Of a DNA stretch of 64,000 nt, positions 25,061 through 34,194 are shown in pieces. The stretch is from VXNE01 sp965116625 (lineage in GTDB: Bacteria; Pseudomonadota; Gammaproteobacteria; Pseudomonadales; Azotimanducaceae): positions 4,030,001-4,094,000 of the forward strand of contig OZ220717.1 in the NCBI GenBank assembly GCA_965116625.1, written 5' to 3'. Position numbers and translations under genes: made by a program. Below the pieces are notes generated by a model that was given only the letters and a program-made list of their open reading frames with translations, was not told where the DNA came from and ran no database searches. Numbering within the stretch: position 1 is the stretch's first letter; each line of letters starts with the position of its first letter.

Positions 25061-27037
25061 TCAGGGCGCGGGGTCGTAGGGAGGCCCAAGTTCGGGCGAA
25101 ACACCACGCACCCTGAGGGAGGCACCGGACTCGGGTGACGCCGGGCCAACCCGGAGCAGGTCTTTCAGTCCAGCCATGACGCCACCGTCCACGCGGAGGC
25201 AGCCGATGAGTTCCGGCCGGGGCGAGGGGCTGCCCGACGACGGGGGTTCCGGGGCCGCCCGCCCCGACAGGGGATCCACTCCCGTGGGCGGCAACCCCGT
25301 GGAACTGAAGTCCGCACCGCCCTGAAGTACCCGGTTCGCCGCCCAGGTCTCGCCCCGCCGCATCGATAGCGGCGCGGGACGATCGTTAAGGTATCCGTGC
25401 ATTTCCTGGGCGTCGCCCGGGTACAGTTCGTCGACGACCAGGCGTAGCCTGTCGATGACGTTCGCGTCCGTCATGCGCCCGCGTTGGCCCCAGGCAACGA
25501 TGGCATCCGCCCTCGTCTCCCCTTCCGTGCCGACGATGCCGATGTCCTTCTCGAAGCCATGGTGATAGCTCATCAGGATGGCGTCGTGCAGGTCCGCGGT
25601 GTCTTCAAACACGCTTGCATAGCTGTAGAAATCCACGGCGCCGTCCGACGCGAAGGCATCGACCACGTCGTCCGGAAGCAGCGCCAGTTGCTCCGGCGTG
25701 GGTGTCTGGCCGTGGAAAAAGACCCTGGCCAGCTCCAGGATCATCCCGGAGCGGAGGGGATGTTCCCGCGTCAATCGAAATGAAGCCCAGTCGGCTCTGT
25801 GCGCACTGATCGCCTGCCACGGACTCCAGTCCGGATCCAGCGAAGAGACCTTCGAGACCGGCATGAAATCCGCGGCGTGCGACAGTTCGTGGTACAGGAG
25901 AAACGCAAGGAACGGCGGCAAGCGGTCAGCGCGCGGCGCCCTCTCGCCTGCCGCGGTCAGGCCCAGCGGCACGTTGTTGCGAACCACGCGCCAGGGGATG
26001 CGCAACTGCATGTCGTTGCCGAAGCCGCTCCGGTAGTCCTCCTCCATGGTGACCACCGCGCGCTCCTCCGGTGTCTCCCAGAAGAAGTCCGCGTCGAGGT
26101 AGATCGCGCCGGACCCTGCCCAGTAGTACGCGGGGCGGATGTCGCTTGCGATGACGATCACGGTGATCGAGCGAGCCAGCAGGCGGATATCCGCAGGGAA
26201 CTCGTCCAACCGCGCTTTCAGGCGGTCTCCCATCCAGCGGTGGGACACCAGCACGCGCGACATGACGTCTTCGACGGTCGGCTGCTCGAACTCGGTGCCG
26301 AGGAACGGCAGTTCCCCGACGGTGCAGGTCCGCTGTACCGTGTCGCCGCCGTAGGCGCACGGCCGCAGCAGGTCTGCATAGACGCCGTCCGACACGTATG
26401 GAACCGTGAACGCCACGCCGGCATCGTCTCGCGCGTTCACTTCGAAAACCACTTCGTCGACGCCTCCGAGGTCGTCGGTCACGGTGAGCTGCATGGGATA
26501 AACGCCGGGCTCCTCGAAGGTGTGTTCGAGCATCGCGCCGCTTATCGGAGCGTTGTCCCCCACCTCCCACTCGTAGGTGACGATCTCGCCGTCACTGTCA
26601 GTCGACTCCGACGCATCGAACGTCACGGTGACCGGCGCCACGCCATCGACCGGATCGGCCGATATCCTTGCCGACGGGGGAACGTTGACGACAACTTCGT
26701 TCGTGGCGCTCGCCTGCGCGCCGTCGTCGTCCGTCACCGTGAGGCTCACGTCAAAGGCGCCAGAGTCCTCGTAGGTGTGATCGAGCGTGCGCCCGGCACC
26801 CGTCGACCCGTCGCCAAAATCCCAGGCGTACGTCCTGATAGCGCCGTCGCCGTCCCGGGAGGCCGACGCATCGAGGGTGACGGCGAGCGGAGGTTCGCCG
26901 GAAGCCGGCGTCACCGTGAAGCTCGCGGTCGGCGGCCGGTTGGGAGGCGGACCTGACCCTCCCGAACCTCCACAGCCCTGGAGCGAGACGACCGCAATGA
27001 GCGTCGTAGAGATGAGAAATCCGGATCGCCGTTCCAT
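25061..27037 (-). CDS. PKD-domain lipoprotein with HExxH metallopeptidase-like domain
   Basis: 658 aa from the ATG at 27037. Lipoprotein signal with lipobox SLQGC (about residues 16-20). Two PKD domains (ASFTVTPASGEPPLAVTLDAS..YAWDFGDGSTG and the related domain after it) cover about 35-200. A large domain follows with LLYHELSHAADF (HExxH, about 382-386), which suggests a zinc peptidase of unknown family. The tail is Pro/Ser-rich. Likely outer-membrane anchored and exposed. The last ~50 residues look low-complexity. Confidence 0.82.
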   Translation of the reverse strand: MERRSGFLISTTLIAVVSLQGCGGSGGSGPPPNRPPTASFTVTPASGEPPLAVTLDASASRDGDGAIRTYAWDFGDGSTGAGRTLDHTYEDSGAFDVSLTVTDDDGAQASATNEVVVNVPPSARISADPVDGVAPVTVTFDASESTDSDGEIVTYEWEVGDNAPISGAMLEHTFEEPGVYPMQLTVTDDLGGVDEVVFEVNARDDAGVAFTVPYVSDGVYADLLRPCAYGGDTVQRTCTVGELPFLGTEFEQPTVEDVMSRVLVSHRWMGDRLKARLDEFPADIRLLARSITVIVIASDIRPAYYWAGSGAIYLDADFFWETPEERAVVTMEEDYRSGFGNDMQLRIPWRVVRNNVPLGLTAAGERAPRADRLPPFLAFLLYHELSHAADFMPVSKVSSLDPDWSPWQAISAHRADWASFRLTREHPLRSGMILELARVFFHGQTPTPEQLALLPDDVVDAFASDGAVDFYSYASVFEDTADLHDAILMSYHHGFEKDIGIVGTEGETRADAIVAWGQRGRMTDANVIDRLRLVVDELYPGDAQEMHGYLNDRPAPLSMRRGETWAANRVLQGGADFSSTGLPPTGVDPLSGRAAPEPPSSGSPSPRPELIGCLRVDGGVMAGLKDLLRVGPASPESGASLRVRGVSPELGPPYDPAP

Positions 27038-27072
27038 ACTGCCCACGCTCCGACGCCCGCCGAGATGTTGCG

Positions 27073-28593
27073 TTACACGTCCACGGTGGCAATGCGGTTC
27101 GCGATCTTCTCGCGCCAGAGGCGCGGGCCCTGGATGTGCACCGACTCGCCGCGCGCGTCCACGGAGACCGTGACCGGCATGTCGCGCACCTCGAACTCGT
27201 ATATCGCTTCCATGCCGAGATCCTCGAACGCGAGCAGCGTCGACTTCGTGATCGCGTTCGAGACCAGGTAGGCAGCGCCGCCCACGGCGATGAGCGATAC
27301 GGCGCCGTGGTCCCGGATCGCCTCGATGCCCACCGGGCCGCGCTCGGCCTTGCCGATCATCCCGATCAGGCCGGTGCGTTCCAGCAAGACGCGCGTGAAC
27401 TTGTCCATGCGGGTGGCCGTGGTCGGGCCAGCCGGTCCGACGACTTCGTCGCGCACGGGATCCACCGGGCCGACGTAGTAGATGAAGCGATTCGTGAAGT
27501 CGACGGGCAGTTCTTCGCCCCTTTCGATCATGTCCACCAGCCGCTTGTGCGCCGCGTCGCGGCCGGTCAGCAGCCTGCCGGACAGGAGCAGTGTCTCGCC
27601 GGCGCGCCAGGTCGCGATGTCCAATTTCGTGACGGTGTCGAGATCGACACGGCGCGCGTCGCCGGCGGAGTCCAGGGCGATGTCCGGCCAGTCGTCGAGG
27701 TCCGGGGGCGCGAACGCAGCCGGACCCGAGCCGTCCAGCACGAAGCGGACGTGACGGGTGGCGGTGCAGTTCGGTATCACGGCGACCGGCTTGTTCGCGG
27801 CGTGGGTCGGATATTCGGCCACCTTGACGTCGAGCACCGTGGTCAATCCGCCCAGGCCCTGCGCGCCTATACCGAGCGCATTGACCTTCTCGTAGAGTTC
27901 CAGCCGCAGTGCCTCGGCGTGGTTCGACGGACCGCGGGCGAGGAGGTCGTGGATGTCGATGGGCTCCATCAGCGCCTCCTTCGCGAGCAGCATGGCCTTT
28001 TCCGGCGTACCGCCGATGCCGAGGCCGAGAAGCCCCGGCGGGCACCACCCGGCGCCCATCCCGGGGACGACGTCGAGTACCCAGTCGACCACGGAGTCGG
28101 ACGGGTTCAGCATGGTGAACATCGCCTTCGCCTCGCTGCCGCCGCCCTTGGCCGCGACTTCCACCGTGAGCTTGTCTCCCGGAACGATACGGTAGTGGAT
28201 CACGGCCGGCGTGTTGTCGCGGGTATTGGCGCGGTCGGCGTCGGGATTGCCCACGATGGACGGGCGCAGGATGTTGTCGGGGTGGAGAAAGGCACGCCGC
28301 ACGCCCTCGTTCACCATGTCGTCGACGCTGGTGCCGCCTTCCCAGGCGACGTCCATGCCGACATCGAGGAAGGCGTTGACGATGCCCGTGTCCTGGCAGA
28401 TGGGGCGCTTGCCGAGGGCGCACATGCGGGAGTTGACGAGCACCTGCCGCAAAGCGCCCCTGGCGGCGGGATTCTCCTCGCGCTCATAGGCGGCGGCCAT
28501 GGCGCGGATGAAGTCCGGCGGATGGTAGTAGGAGATGTACTGCAGTGCGTCCGCGACGCTCTGGGTCAGATCCCGTGCATGAATTACCGTCAT
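27073..28593 (-). CDS. Fumarate hydratase class I (iron-sulfur)
   Basis: 506 aa, single-chain class I fumarase of the FumA/FumB type: fused alpha and beta regions. Cluster-ligand Cys residues are in MCALGKRPICQDTG, PGMGAGWCPPGLLGLGIGGTPEKA and IPNCTATRH. It converts fumarate and malate reversibly in the TCA cycle using a 4Fe-4S cluster. Transcribed upstream of, and in the same direction as, the PKD lipoprotein gene; no functional link is evident. Confidence 0.93.
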   Translation of the reverse strand: MTVIHARDLTQSVADALQYISYYHPPDFIRAMAAAYEREENPAARGALRQVLVNSRMCALGKRPICQDTGIVNAFLDVGMDVAWEGGTSVDDMVNEGVRRAFLHPDNILRPSIVGNPDADRANTRDNTPAVIHYRIVPGDKLTVEVAAKGGGSEAKAMFTMLNPSDSVVDWVLDVVPGMGAGWCPPGLLGLGIGGTPEKAMLLAKEALMEPIDIHDLLARGPSNHAEALRLELYEKVNALGIGAQGLGGLTTVLDVKVAEYPTHAANKPVAVIPNCTATRHVRFVLDGSGPAAFAPPDLDDWPDIALDSAGDARRVDLDTVTKLDIATWRAGETLLLSGRLLTGRDAAHKRLVDMIERGEELPVDFTNRFIYYVGPVDPVRDEVVGPAGPTTATRMDKFTRVLLERTGLIGMIGKAERGPVGIEAIRDHGAVSLIAVGGAAYLVSNAITKSTLLAFEDLGMEAIYEFEVRDMPVTVSVDARGESVHIQGPRLWREKIANRIATVDV

Positions 28594-28693
28594 CTTTCGT
28601 TCGCATCACCGGGTACCGGGACCATATTGCGCCTGATTCGAGTCGTTTCCAACGCCGGGGTACACTAGAACTGACACTTGAGGGGCGGAAAAG

Positions 28694-29482
28694 TTGACCG
28701 ACGCATACCAGGAACGCGACATCGAGCTCGCGAGCGGCAAAGTACACCTGCTTGAAGGCGGCAACGGCAGCGACATCGTGATGCTGCACCACTCCTGGGG
28801 CAGTCCGGGATGGCTGCCGGTGCATGCGGCGCTCGCCGAGCGGCATCGCGTGGTGGTTCCCGACCTGCCCGGCTGGGGCGGCTCGGTGCGCCCGGCCTGG
28901 GCGCGGGAGCCGCGCGACATCGCGATTCTCGCGGGGCACATCCTGGACGCGCTGGACATCGGTCCCGCGGCCGTCGTGGGCACGGGATTCGGCGGCTTCA
29001 TCGCGGCGGAACTCGCCGCCATGCAGCCGCGGCGACTGCGCGCGCTGGTGCTGATAGGCGCCCCGGGGCTGAAACCCGAAAACAGCGACATACTCGACCA
29101 GATGATGGTCTCGCACCGCGACTACATCGAGCAGAGCTTTCGCGACCGCGAGAACTACGTTGCCTGGGTTGGCGAGGAACCGGGCGACGATGTGCGCCAA
29201 CTGTGGGACATGTCGCGGGAGATGACGGCGCGGGTGACCTGGAAGCCGTACATGTTCAGCCGGCGGCTCGCGCCGCTGCTCGGCGACGTGACGACACCGA
29301 CGCTCCTCGTCTGGGGCGGGCGCGACACGATCGTGCCCGTGGAGTGCGCCGAGCTGTATGCCGCCAACCTGCCGAACGCCACGATCGAGATGTTCGAGGA
29401 CGCGGGGCACGTCGTCGAGATCGAGGAACCGGAGCGCGTCGCCAGCCTGGTCTCCGGCCACGTGGAGGGGGCGTCGGGTTAG
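28694..29482 (+). CDS. Alpha/beta hydrolase-fold protein lacking the nucleophilic Ser
   Basis: 262 aa, TTG start with GAGGGGCGG upstream. It looks like a standard hydrolase: oxyanion region MLHHSWGSPGW, LPGWGGSV, late acid VWGGRDTIVP and His in EDAGHVVEIEEPE. The nucleophile elbow reads VVGTGFGGF, with Gly where Ser (or Asp/Cys) should be, about residue 97. It is probably not a conventional esterase; it could be a pseudo-enzyme or use another mechanism. It lies directly upstream of an LLM flavin monooxygenase. Confidence 0.85.
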   Translation: MTDAYQERDIELASGKVHLLEGGNGSDIVMLHHSWGSPGWLPVHAALAERHRVVVPDLPGWGGSVRPAWAREPRDIAILAGHILDALDIGPAAVVGTGFGGFIAAELAAMQPRRLRALVLIGAPGLKPENSDILDQMMVSHRDYIEQSFRDRENYVAWVGEEPGDDVRQLWDMSREMTARVTWKPYMFSRRLAPLLGDVTTPTLLVWGGRDTIVPVECAELYAANLPNATIEMFEDAGHVVEIEEPERVASLVSGHVEGASG

Positions 29483-29589
29483 GCAGGACCCGCGGTGTTT
29501 CCGCCAGGGACCTGCGGGCTCAAACGCCGCTGGAAATCTACTGCTAGTATTGCGGCTATCGGTCGCGGCGGCACTCCTTAAGTTCAGAC

Positions 29590-30918
29590 ATGTTCATCGG
29601 CTATTTCACGGAACGTCCCTACCAGGATCCGAACTCCGGCTACTTCGGCAACACCGGCAGGGCGGTCATGGACCTCGGCATGTCCAACGGCTCCTACGAC
29701 CCGAGGCTCGGCGCCGACCTCTACAACCGCTACCTCGACGAGAAACTGTACGCGGAGGAGATGGGCTTCGACGGGCTGATGCTGAACGAACACCATTCCA
29801 CGCCGTTCTGCATGGGGCAGGTCGTGAACCTCGAGGCCGCGATCCTCGCCCGCATCACCAAGCGGGCAAAGATCGTGCTGCTCGGCAATATCCTGCCGAT
29901 CTGGGACGACCCGCTGTGGCTGGCGGAAGATCTGTCCACCATCGACATGATTTCCCGCGGCCGCCTGGTGACCGGGTGGGTGCGGGGAACCGGCCGGGAA
30001 AGCGTTGCGCACAACGCCGTGCCGCCCTACAACTGGGACCGGTTCCAGGAGGCGCACGACTTCATCATCGAGGCGTGGACGCGGGACGGACCGTTCCGCT
30101 GGGAGGGAGAGCATTACCACTACCGCTACGTGAACCCCTGGTCGAAGCCCTACCAGTCGCCGCATCCGCAGATCTGGATTCCCGGCGTCATGAGCCGCAA
30201 CACGGTGGCCTGGGCGGCGAAACACCGCTACCCCTACGTCATGCTGGCGACGGAACTCGGGCCGACCAAGGAGTCCTACGGGTACTACGACGAGGTCGCC
30301 AAGGAAGAAGGCTACGAGGCGGGGACGCAGCACCGGGGATATCTCTTCAAGGTGCATGTGGACGAGACCGAGGCGCTGGCGGACGAAGCCGGGCGCAAGT
30401 ACGTGCAGGGGCCGAGCAACCCGTTCCTCGAAGGCAACCAGGGCATCGTCCGGCCGTTCATACAGAACCTGCCGGGACTGACCCAGCGCAACAACCTTCT
30501 GCCCACGCTCACGAGCTTCGCCGCGGCCAGGTCGCGGGGCCGGGCGGAGCAGTTCATCGCGCAACAGCGGGCGCGTGGCGAGAAGGCGGACATCCCTGCC
30601 CCGCCAAAGGACCCGTATGCCGACCTGACGAAGAAATACAGCATCATCTCGGGCACGCCGAAGTCGGTCATCAAGCGGGTGCGCCACGTTCTGGAAACGC
30701 TGCGGCCTGGCACGATCTTCTTCTGGGACGGCGACGGGGCGATGTCCCACGAGGACAGCATGCGCTCGCTGCGGCTGATGGGCGAAGAGGTGATACCCGC
30801 GGTGCGCGAGATCGGCAAGGAACTCGACCTGAAGGGGCCGTTCGAAGTGGATCCCAACACCAACGAGCCCATGGCGCAGCCCGAGGACGACACGGTCGAG
30901 CAGGCCGCAGCCGATTGA
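29590..30918 (+). CDS. LLM-class flavin-dependent oxidoreductase (bacterial luciferase-like)
   Basis: 442 aa, TIM-barrel LLM family. Recognised by GFDGLMLNEHHSTPF, AAILARITKRAKIVLLGNILPIWDDPLWLAEDLSTIDMISRGRLVTGWVRGTGRES and HPQIWIPG. Such enzymes use reduced FMN and oxygen to oxidise small organic substrates (alkanesulfonates, long-chain aldehydes, natural-product intermediates). Its 3' end overlaps the flavin halogenase gene, so the two are expressed together. Confidence 0.9.
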   Translation: MFIGYFTERPYQDPNSGYFGNTGRAVMDLGMSNGSYDPRLGADLYNRYLDEKLYAEEMGFDGLMLNEHHSTPFCMGQVVNLEAAILARITKRAKIVLLGNILPIWDDPLWLAEDLSTIDMISRGRLVTGWVRGTGRESVAHNAVPPYNWDRFQEAHDFIIEAWTRDGPFRWEGEHYHYRYVNPWSKPYQSPHPQIWIPGVMSRNTVAWAAKHRYPYVMLATELGPTKESYGYYDEVAKEEGYEAGTQHRGYLFKVHVDETEALADEAGRKYVQGPSNPFLEGNQGIVRPFIQNLPGLTQRNNLLPTLTSFAAARSRGRAEQFIAQQRARGEKADIPAPPKDPYADLTKKYSIISGTPKSVIKRVRHVLETLRPGTIFFWDGDGAMSHEDSMRSLRLMGEEVIPAVREIGKELDLKGPFEVDPNTNEPMAQPEDDTVEQAAAD

Positions 30919-32491
30919 CGTCATCGTCGTAGGCGGCGGACCGGCGGGCAGCGTCGCCGCAGCCCTCCTCGCGCGACAGGGGTTCGACGTCGCGCTTTAC
31001 GAAGCCGAAGTGTTCCCCCGCGACCACGTGGGGGAGTCCCTGCTGCCGGCGACGCTGGCGGTGCTGGACGACATCGGCGTGCTACCGGCGGTGGCGGCCG
31101 CCGGGTTCGTCGAGAAGTGGGGCGCCACCATGTCCTGGGGGCGCGACCCGGAACCCTGGACCTGGTACTTCAAGGAGACGAACCGGCGTTTCCCGCACGC
31201 CTACCAGGTGTGGCGGCCCAAATTCGACCAGATCCTGCTGGACCACGCCGCGGAATGCGGTGCAGCGGTGCACTGCGGGGAGGCGGTGACGGCGGTGGAC
31301 GGGGGTGCGGTGACGCTCGCAGGGGGCGGACGCGTCCAGGCCGCCATGGTGGTGGATGCGTCCGGCCAGCGCGCACTCGTCGCGACCGCGCGGGGCTTGC
31401 GGGAGTGGGACAGTTCCTTCCGGAATCTCGCCGTCTACGGCTATTTCGACGGCGGGCGGCACCTCGACCCGCCCGACGACGGCAACATCTTCATCGAAGC
31501 GACGGCGCACGGCTGGCTGTGGAAGATTCCGCTGGCGGGCGGGGTGTCGAGCGTCGGCGCGGTGGTGGACCGGGACTACGGTGCGGGTGAGATCCGGCGT
31601 GTCGGGCTGGAACGCTTTTTCGCGTCGCAGATCGCTTCGGCCACGCGGACACACAACTTTCTCGCTTCGGGTACGCGGACACACAACTTTCTGGACGGCG
31701 CGGTCAAGCGGCAGGGTCCTACGGCGGTGCGCGACTGGTCCTACTGTGCGCAGTCCCTGGTCGGCGGCGACTTTGTGCTGGTGGGCGACGCCGCGTGCTT
31801 CATCGACCCGCTGTTCTCGACTGGTGTGCATCTCGCCGTAAGCGGCGCGCATCTCGCGGCGGCTTACGTCACGACGGCGCTGTCGACGCCGTCCCTGCGC
31901 GCGGCTGCGGGGGCTGCCTACGAGCGGCTCTATACCAACCAGTACTCGCACTTTCGAGAGCTGGCGAAGCTGTTCTACGCATCGAACCGAACAAGCGACT
32001 CCTACTTCTGGGAGGCACGACGGCTCACCGGGCCGCCGGGCGACGCGCCGCGCGCCGCGTTCGTCCGCGCGGTCTCAGGGCAGGCCGCCGCCGGCTACGA
32101 ACGCTCCGTGCTGAGTCACGGCGTCCTCCCGGAGTCGTTCCGGCATGCGCTGGATGCCGAGACTGGGGCGCGCCGCACGCGGCGCGTGCAACCTTCGGCG
32201 GGCACGCGGGTCCGGCGGACCTCCGGCGTCACAGTCCGGCGCGACATGGTGCTGGGCGACGGGCGCTTCGAGCCGGGCTATGTCATCGACGGCCCCGGCC
32301 GCAACGAGTTGCCGGTCAGCGGACTCGTCGCGAGCCTTGCACACTACGCCGAAGGCGAAGATCTGGGCGCGATTTCCGAACGCATTGCGAGCGCCAACGA
32401 AGCCGATTCGAAGCGCATCGCCGAGGCCGTGCTGGCGGCCGCCGAACTGCTGATCGCCGACGGCCTGCTAGACGTGGTGGGGACAGATTGA
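30914..32491 (+). CDS. Flavin-dependent halogenase, apparent ATT start
   Basis: 525 aa. The FAD-binding GGGPAGS motif is at the N-terminus (IDVIVVGGGPAGSVAAALLARQ), then RDHVGESLLPATL and the halogenase WxWxIP motif in GWLWKIPL; GDAACFIDPLFSTGVHLAV completes the flavin fold. It would chlorinate or brominate an electron-rich substrate with FADH2, oxygen and halide. No ATG, GTG or TTG lies in frame between the upstream stop (30,830) and 31,010, which is after the FAD motif. The best start is ATT at 30914, overlapping the LLM stop (ATTGA). A 30-bp in-frame duplication sits mid-gene. Confidence 0.87.
   Translation: MDVIVVGGGPAGSVAAALLARQGFDVALYEAEVFPRDHVGESLLPATLAVLDDIGVLPAVAAAGFVEKWGATMSWGRDPEPWTWYFKETNRRFPHAYQVWRPKFDQILLDHAAECGAAVHCGEAVTAVDGGAVTLAGGGRVQAAMVVDASGQRALVATARGLREWDSSFRNLAVYGYFDGGRHLDPPDDGNIFIEATAHGWLWKIPLAGGVSSVGAVVDRDYGAGEIRRVGLERFFASQIASATRTHNFLASGTRTHNFLDGAVKRQGPTAVRDWSYCAQSLVGGDFVLVGDAACFIDPLFSTGVHLAVSGAHLAAAYVTTALSTPSLRAAAGAAYERLYTNQYSHFRELAKLFYASNRTSDSYFWEARRLTGPPGDAPRAAFVRAVSGQAAAGYERSVLSHGVLPESFRHALDAETGARRTRRVQPSAGTRVRRTSGVTVRRDMVLGDGRFEPGYVIDGPGRNELPVSGLVASLAHYAEGEDLGAISERIASANEADSKRIAEAVLAAAELLIADGLLDVVGTD
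31632..31691 (+). repeat. In-frame 30-bp tandem duplication inside halogenase gene
   Basis: Two adjacent 30-bp units (TCGCTTCGG..ACGCGGACACACAACTTTC) differ at two positions. They encode ATRTHNFLASGTRTHNFL, a segment unlikely to belong to the native fold. The GGACACACAACTTTC part resembles the minisatellites flanking the split RAYT gene. Confidence 0.7.
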
Positions 32492-32493
32492 CC

Positions 32494-32646
32494 ACACCCA
32501 ACCTGAAACACCCAACCTGAAACACCCAACCTGAGACACACGCATTTCTCGTCCTACAACACCCAACCTGAGACACACGCATTTCTCGTCCTACACAGTG
32601 TAAACACCCAACCTGAGACACACGCATTTCTCGTCCTACACAGTGT
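32494..32646 (+). repeat. Minisatellite upstream of RAYT gene
   Basis: Short units ACACCCAACCTGAA are followed by three longer units (AACACCCAACCTGAGACACA + CGCATTTCTCGTCCTAC) with periods of about 37 and 44 bp. The last two end in ACACAGTGT. It fills most of the 272-bp gap between the halogenase and the RAYT gene; no coding sequence is seen. Confidence 0.75.
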
Positions 32647-32763
32647 CGGAGATGTTGGCACACGATACGTACAAAGTTCGCTCATTTCGGTTGAGGTATG
32701 TCCCACAAGGAATAGCGAGATGTCTGCTCGTCCGAGACTTGGAGTCGGGGCACACTGGCAACC

Positions 32764-33192
32764 ATGGCGACGCCCCGATACAAGCTGGTCGACAACACAA
32801 CGCCTCTCGGCTACCACCTGGTGTCGAGTTGCGTGCGTCGCGCGTGGCTATGCGGATACGACACACGTACTGGTAGGGACTACTCGCACCGTAAGCGTTG
32901 GCTCGTGGAGCGAATGCTCAGTCTAGCTCGCTGTTTCGCCGTCGAAGTCGACGCTTACGCCGTAATGAGTAACCATTTCCACGTGGTTGTCCACTACGAT
33001 CCAAAGGCGTGCGAGAGTTGGAGCGACGAAGAGGTCGCTGCGCGCTGGGTGGACGCGTTCCCTCCGAAAGAGCGGGGTTTGGTGGCGGAGGAGCGGAAGC
33101 CGGAAGCTCAGGAGTTGATGCTCGGGGATCCAGCGCGGCTGGAGAAGGCGAGGCGGACGCTGGGGTCGTTGTCATGCTTCATGAAGCACCTG
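32764..33192 (+). pseudogene. REP-associated tyrosine transposase, 5' half (interrupted by island)
   Basis: 143 codons of a RAYT/Y1 transposase. The HUH motif lies in AVMSNHFHVVVHYD (about residue 64), and the segment ends LGSLSCFMKHL. After the 12-bp sequence ATGAAGCACCTG homology ends; the frame runs on into island DNA until 33,381. The matching 3' half starts at the identical 12 bp at 61,179 and is in frame. The joined protein would be about 310 aa. RAYTs act at REP-type palindromes. Confidence 0.85.
33181..33192 (+). other. Left attachment core of the island
   Basis: ATGAAGCACCTG, the exact 12-bp direct repeat shared with the right end. Flanking bases remain partly alike to the left (TGCTTC here, TGCGTT at the right end) and unlike to the right, as expected for left and right hybrid sites. 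Confidence 0.8.
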
Positions 33193-33549
33193 CCGACTAT
33201 GGCCCGACCCTGTGCATACACACTTCTTCTAACATATTGTTTTGGCTTATATTTATTGACGAATGTGCGAGTTACGGGCGCCATTCGGATCACTCCCATT
33301 ACAACAAATTTGCAACTATTTCCCGTTGCGTTCCAACCGTGCCGCTCCGTGAGTCCTCGAGAAACCCCCTGCGCTTCGTGACCGTCAAAGCACGATCGCC
33401 ACACAATGGCCCGATCGTGGCGGCGACTACAGCCGCGCTCCCACAGAGAGCCATTGGGACGGCAACATCGACGGCGCCAGTTTCAGTCGGGCAGAAGATG
33501 GTCGTTCGTCGTTGCCGGGCCTAGGCACTAGACTCATAATGGGCAACCG
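33193..33549. other. Intergenic at left end of island
   Basis: No gene is supported. The first ~80 bases are AT-rich, in contrast to the RAYT gene before them. The RAYT frame runs on to 33,381 without homology. Confidence 0.5.
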
Positions 33550-33915
33550 ATGGCTACCAACGACCGGATCCGGGCCGCCCTATCCGCTGCGACTGTTCTC
33601 TTCGCGGTGATTGCCCCTGGGGCTTGCGCGATTACGCCGATGCCGGTGTTGACAGACTTCTCCGAAATCAAGGCCGAAGTCCGGGTTCCGTACGACGCAT
33701 GGTTCGGCCCATCCCTTGAGGAATCTCAACCCGCTGCCGACCCGGTCGGTGCCGAGCATTGCGCGAGTCTTGCCAAGGAAGCCGTCTTTGTGTCCGCAAG
33801 GTCAGAGGCCACAAGTTACGTTGTTTCGGGCGCAATTGAATACGAGGACCAAGGGGTGCACATCTTCCTCTACCGATGCGAGGACGACGAGAGTCTTGTT
33901 GGTAATCCTCCCTGA
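33550..33915 (+). CDS. Small exported hypothetical protein
   Basis: 121 aa. Signal peptide in about the first 27 residues (AALSAATVLFAVIAPGACA), possibly a lipoprotein with a poor lipobox. The mature part has two Cys residues and an Asp/Glu-rich end. No family is recognised. It is the first gene inside the island from the left. Confidence 0.6.
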   Translation: MATNDRIRAALSAATVLFAVIAPGACAITPMPVLTDFSEIKAEVRVPYDAWFGPSLEESQPAADPVGAEHCASLAKEAVFVSARSEATSYVVSGAIEYEDQGVHIFLYRCEDDESLVGNPP

Positions 33916-34029
33916 TGCCCAAGATACTCAAGACCGAATCTTGCAGTTGCTGGGACCAAAAGCCCGAGCGCGGAATCCCCGCTCCGGCTCTCGCCTCGCG
34001 GCAACGATGACGAGTAGCGAGGTGAAAGC

Positions 34030-34161
34030 CTAGCAAGGCCGCGTGAACCGGCACCGCGGGTAAGACGAGCACCCGTAGAACCTCGAACCGCGGTTCGATC
34101 CCCGCCGCACTGTTTGCAAGACCAGCGCTGAGCCGCACCTCCGACAGAGGATGTTCTCCAT
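34030..34161 (-). CDS. Topoisomerase-type zinc-finger fragment downstream of Mrr-like nuclease
   Basis: 43 aa. Pattern C-x2-C...C-x5-C (CRRCGSALVLQTVRRG, then FYGCSSYPRCRFTRPC) is that of zf-C4 topoisomerase zinc fingers, often found at the C-terminus of Mrr-type endonucleases. It lies in the same frame as the nuclease gene just upstream, separated by one TAG and 11 codons. It may be made separately from its ATG, be reached by readthrough, or be a nonsense-mutated tail. Confidence 0.65.
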   Translation of the reverse strand: MENILCRRCGSALVLQTVRRGSNRGSRFYGCSSYPRCRFTRPC

Positions 34162-34194
34162 CGCCGAATCCTCGTCGCCTTCGGCACTCGCCGC

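Noticed and set aside
25061..28423. An 1,120-codon open frame spanning the PKD lipoprotein and fumarase regions
   Set aside because: The part beyond 27,037 is an out-of-frame reading of the fumarase gene (Arg-rich, no domains). The real lipoprotein starts at 27,037 with a proper lipobox.
32494..32646. CRISPR array upstream of the RAYT gene
   Set aside because: Tandem units are contiguous with no spacers, so it is a minisatellite.
34070..34110. tRNA-like GGTTCGATCC segment
   Set aside because: No cloverleaf can be drawn around it, and it lies within the zinc-finger coding sequence on the other strand.
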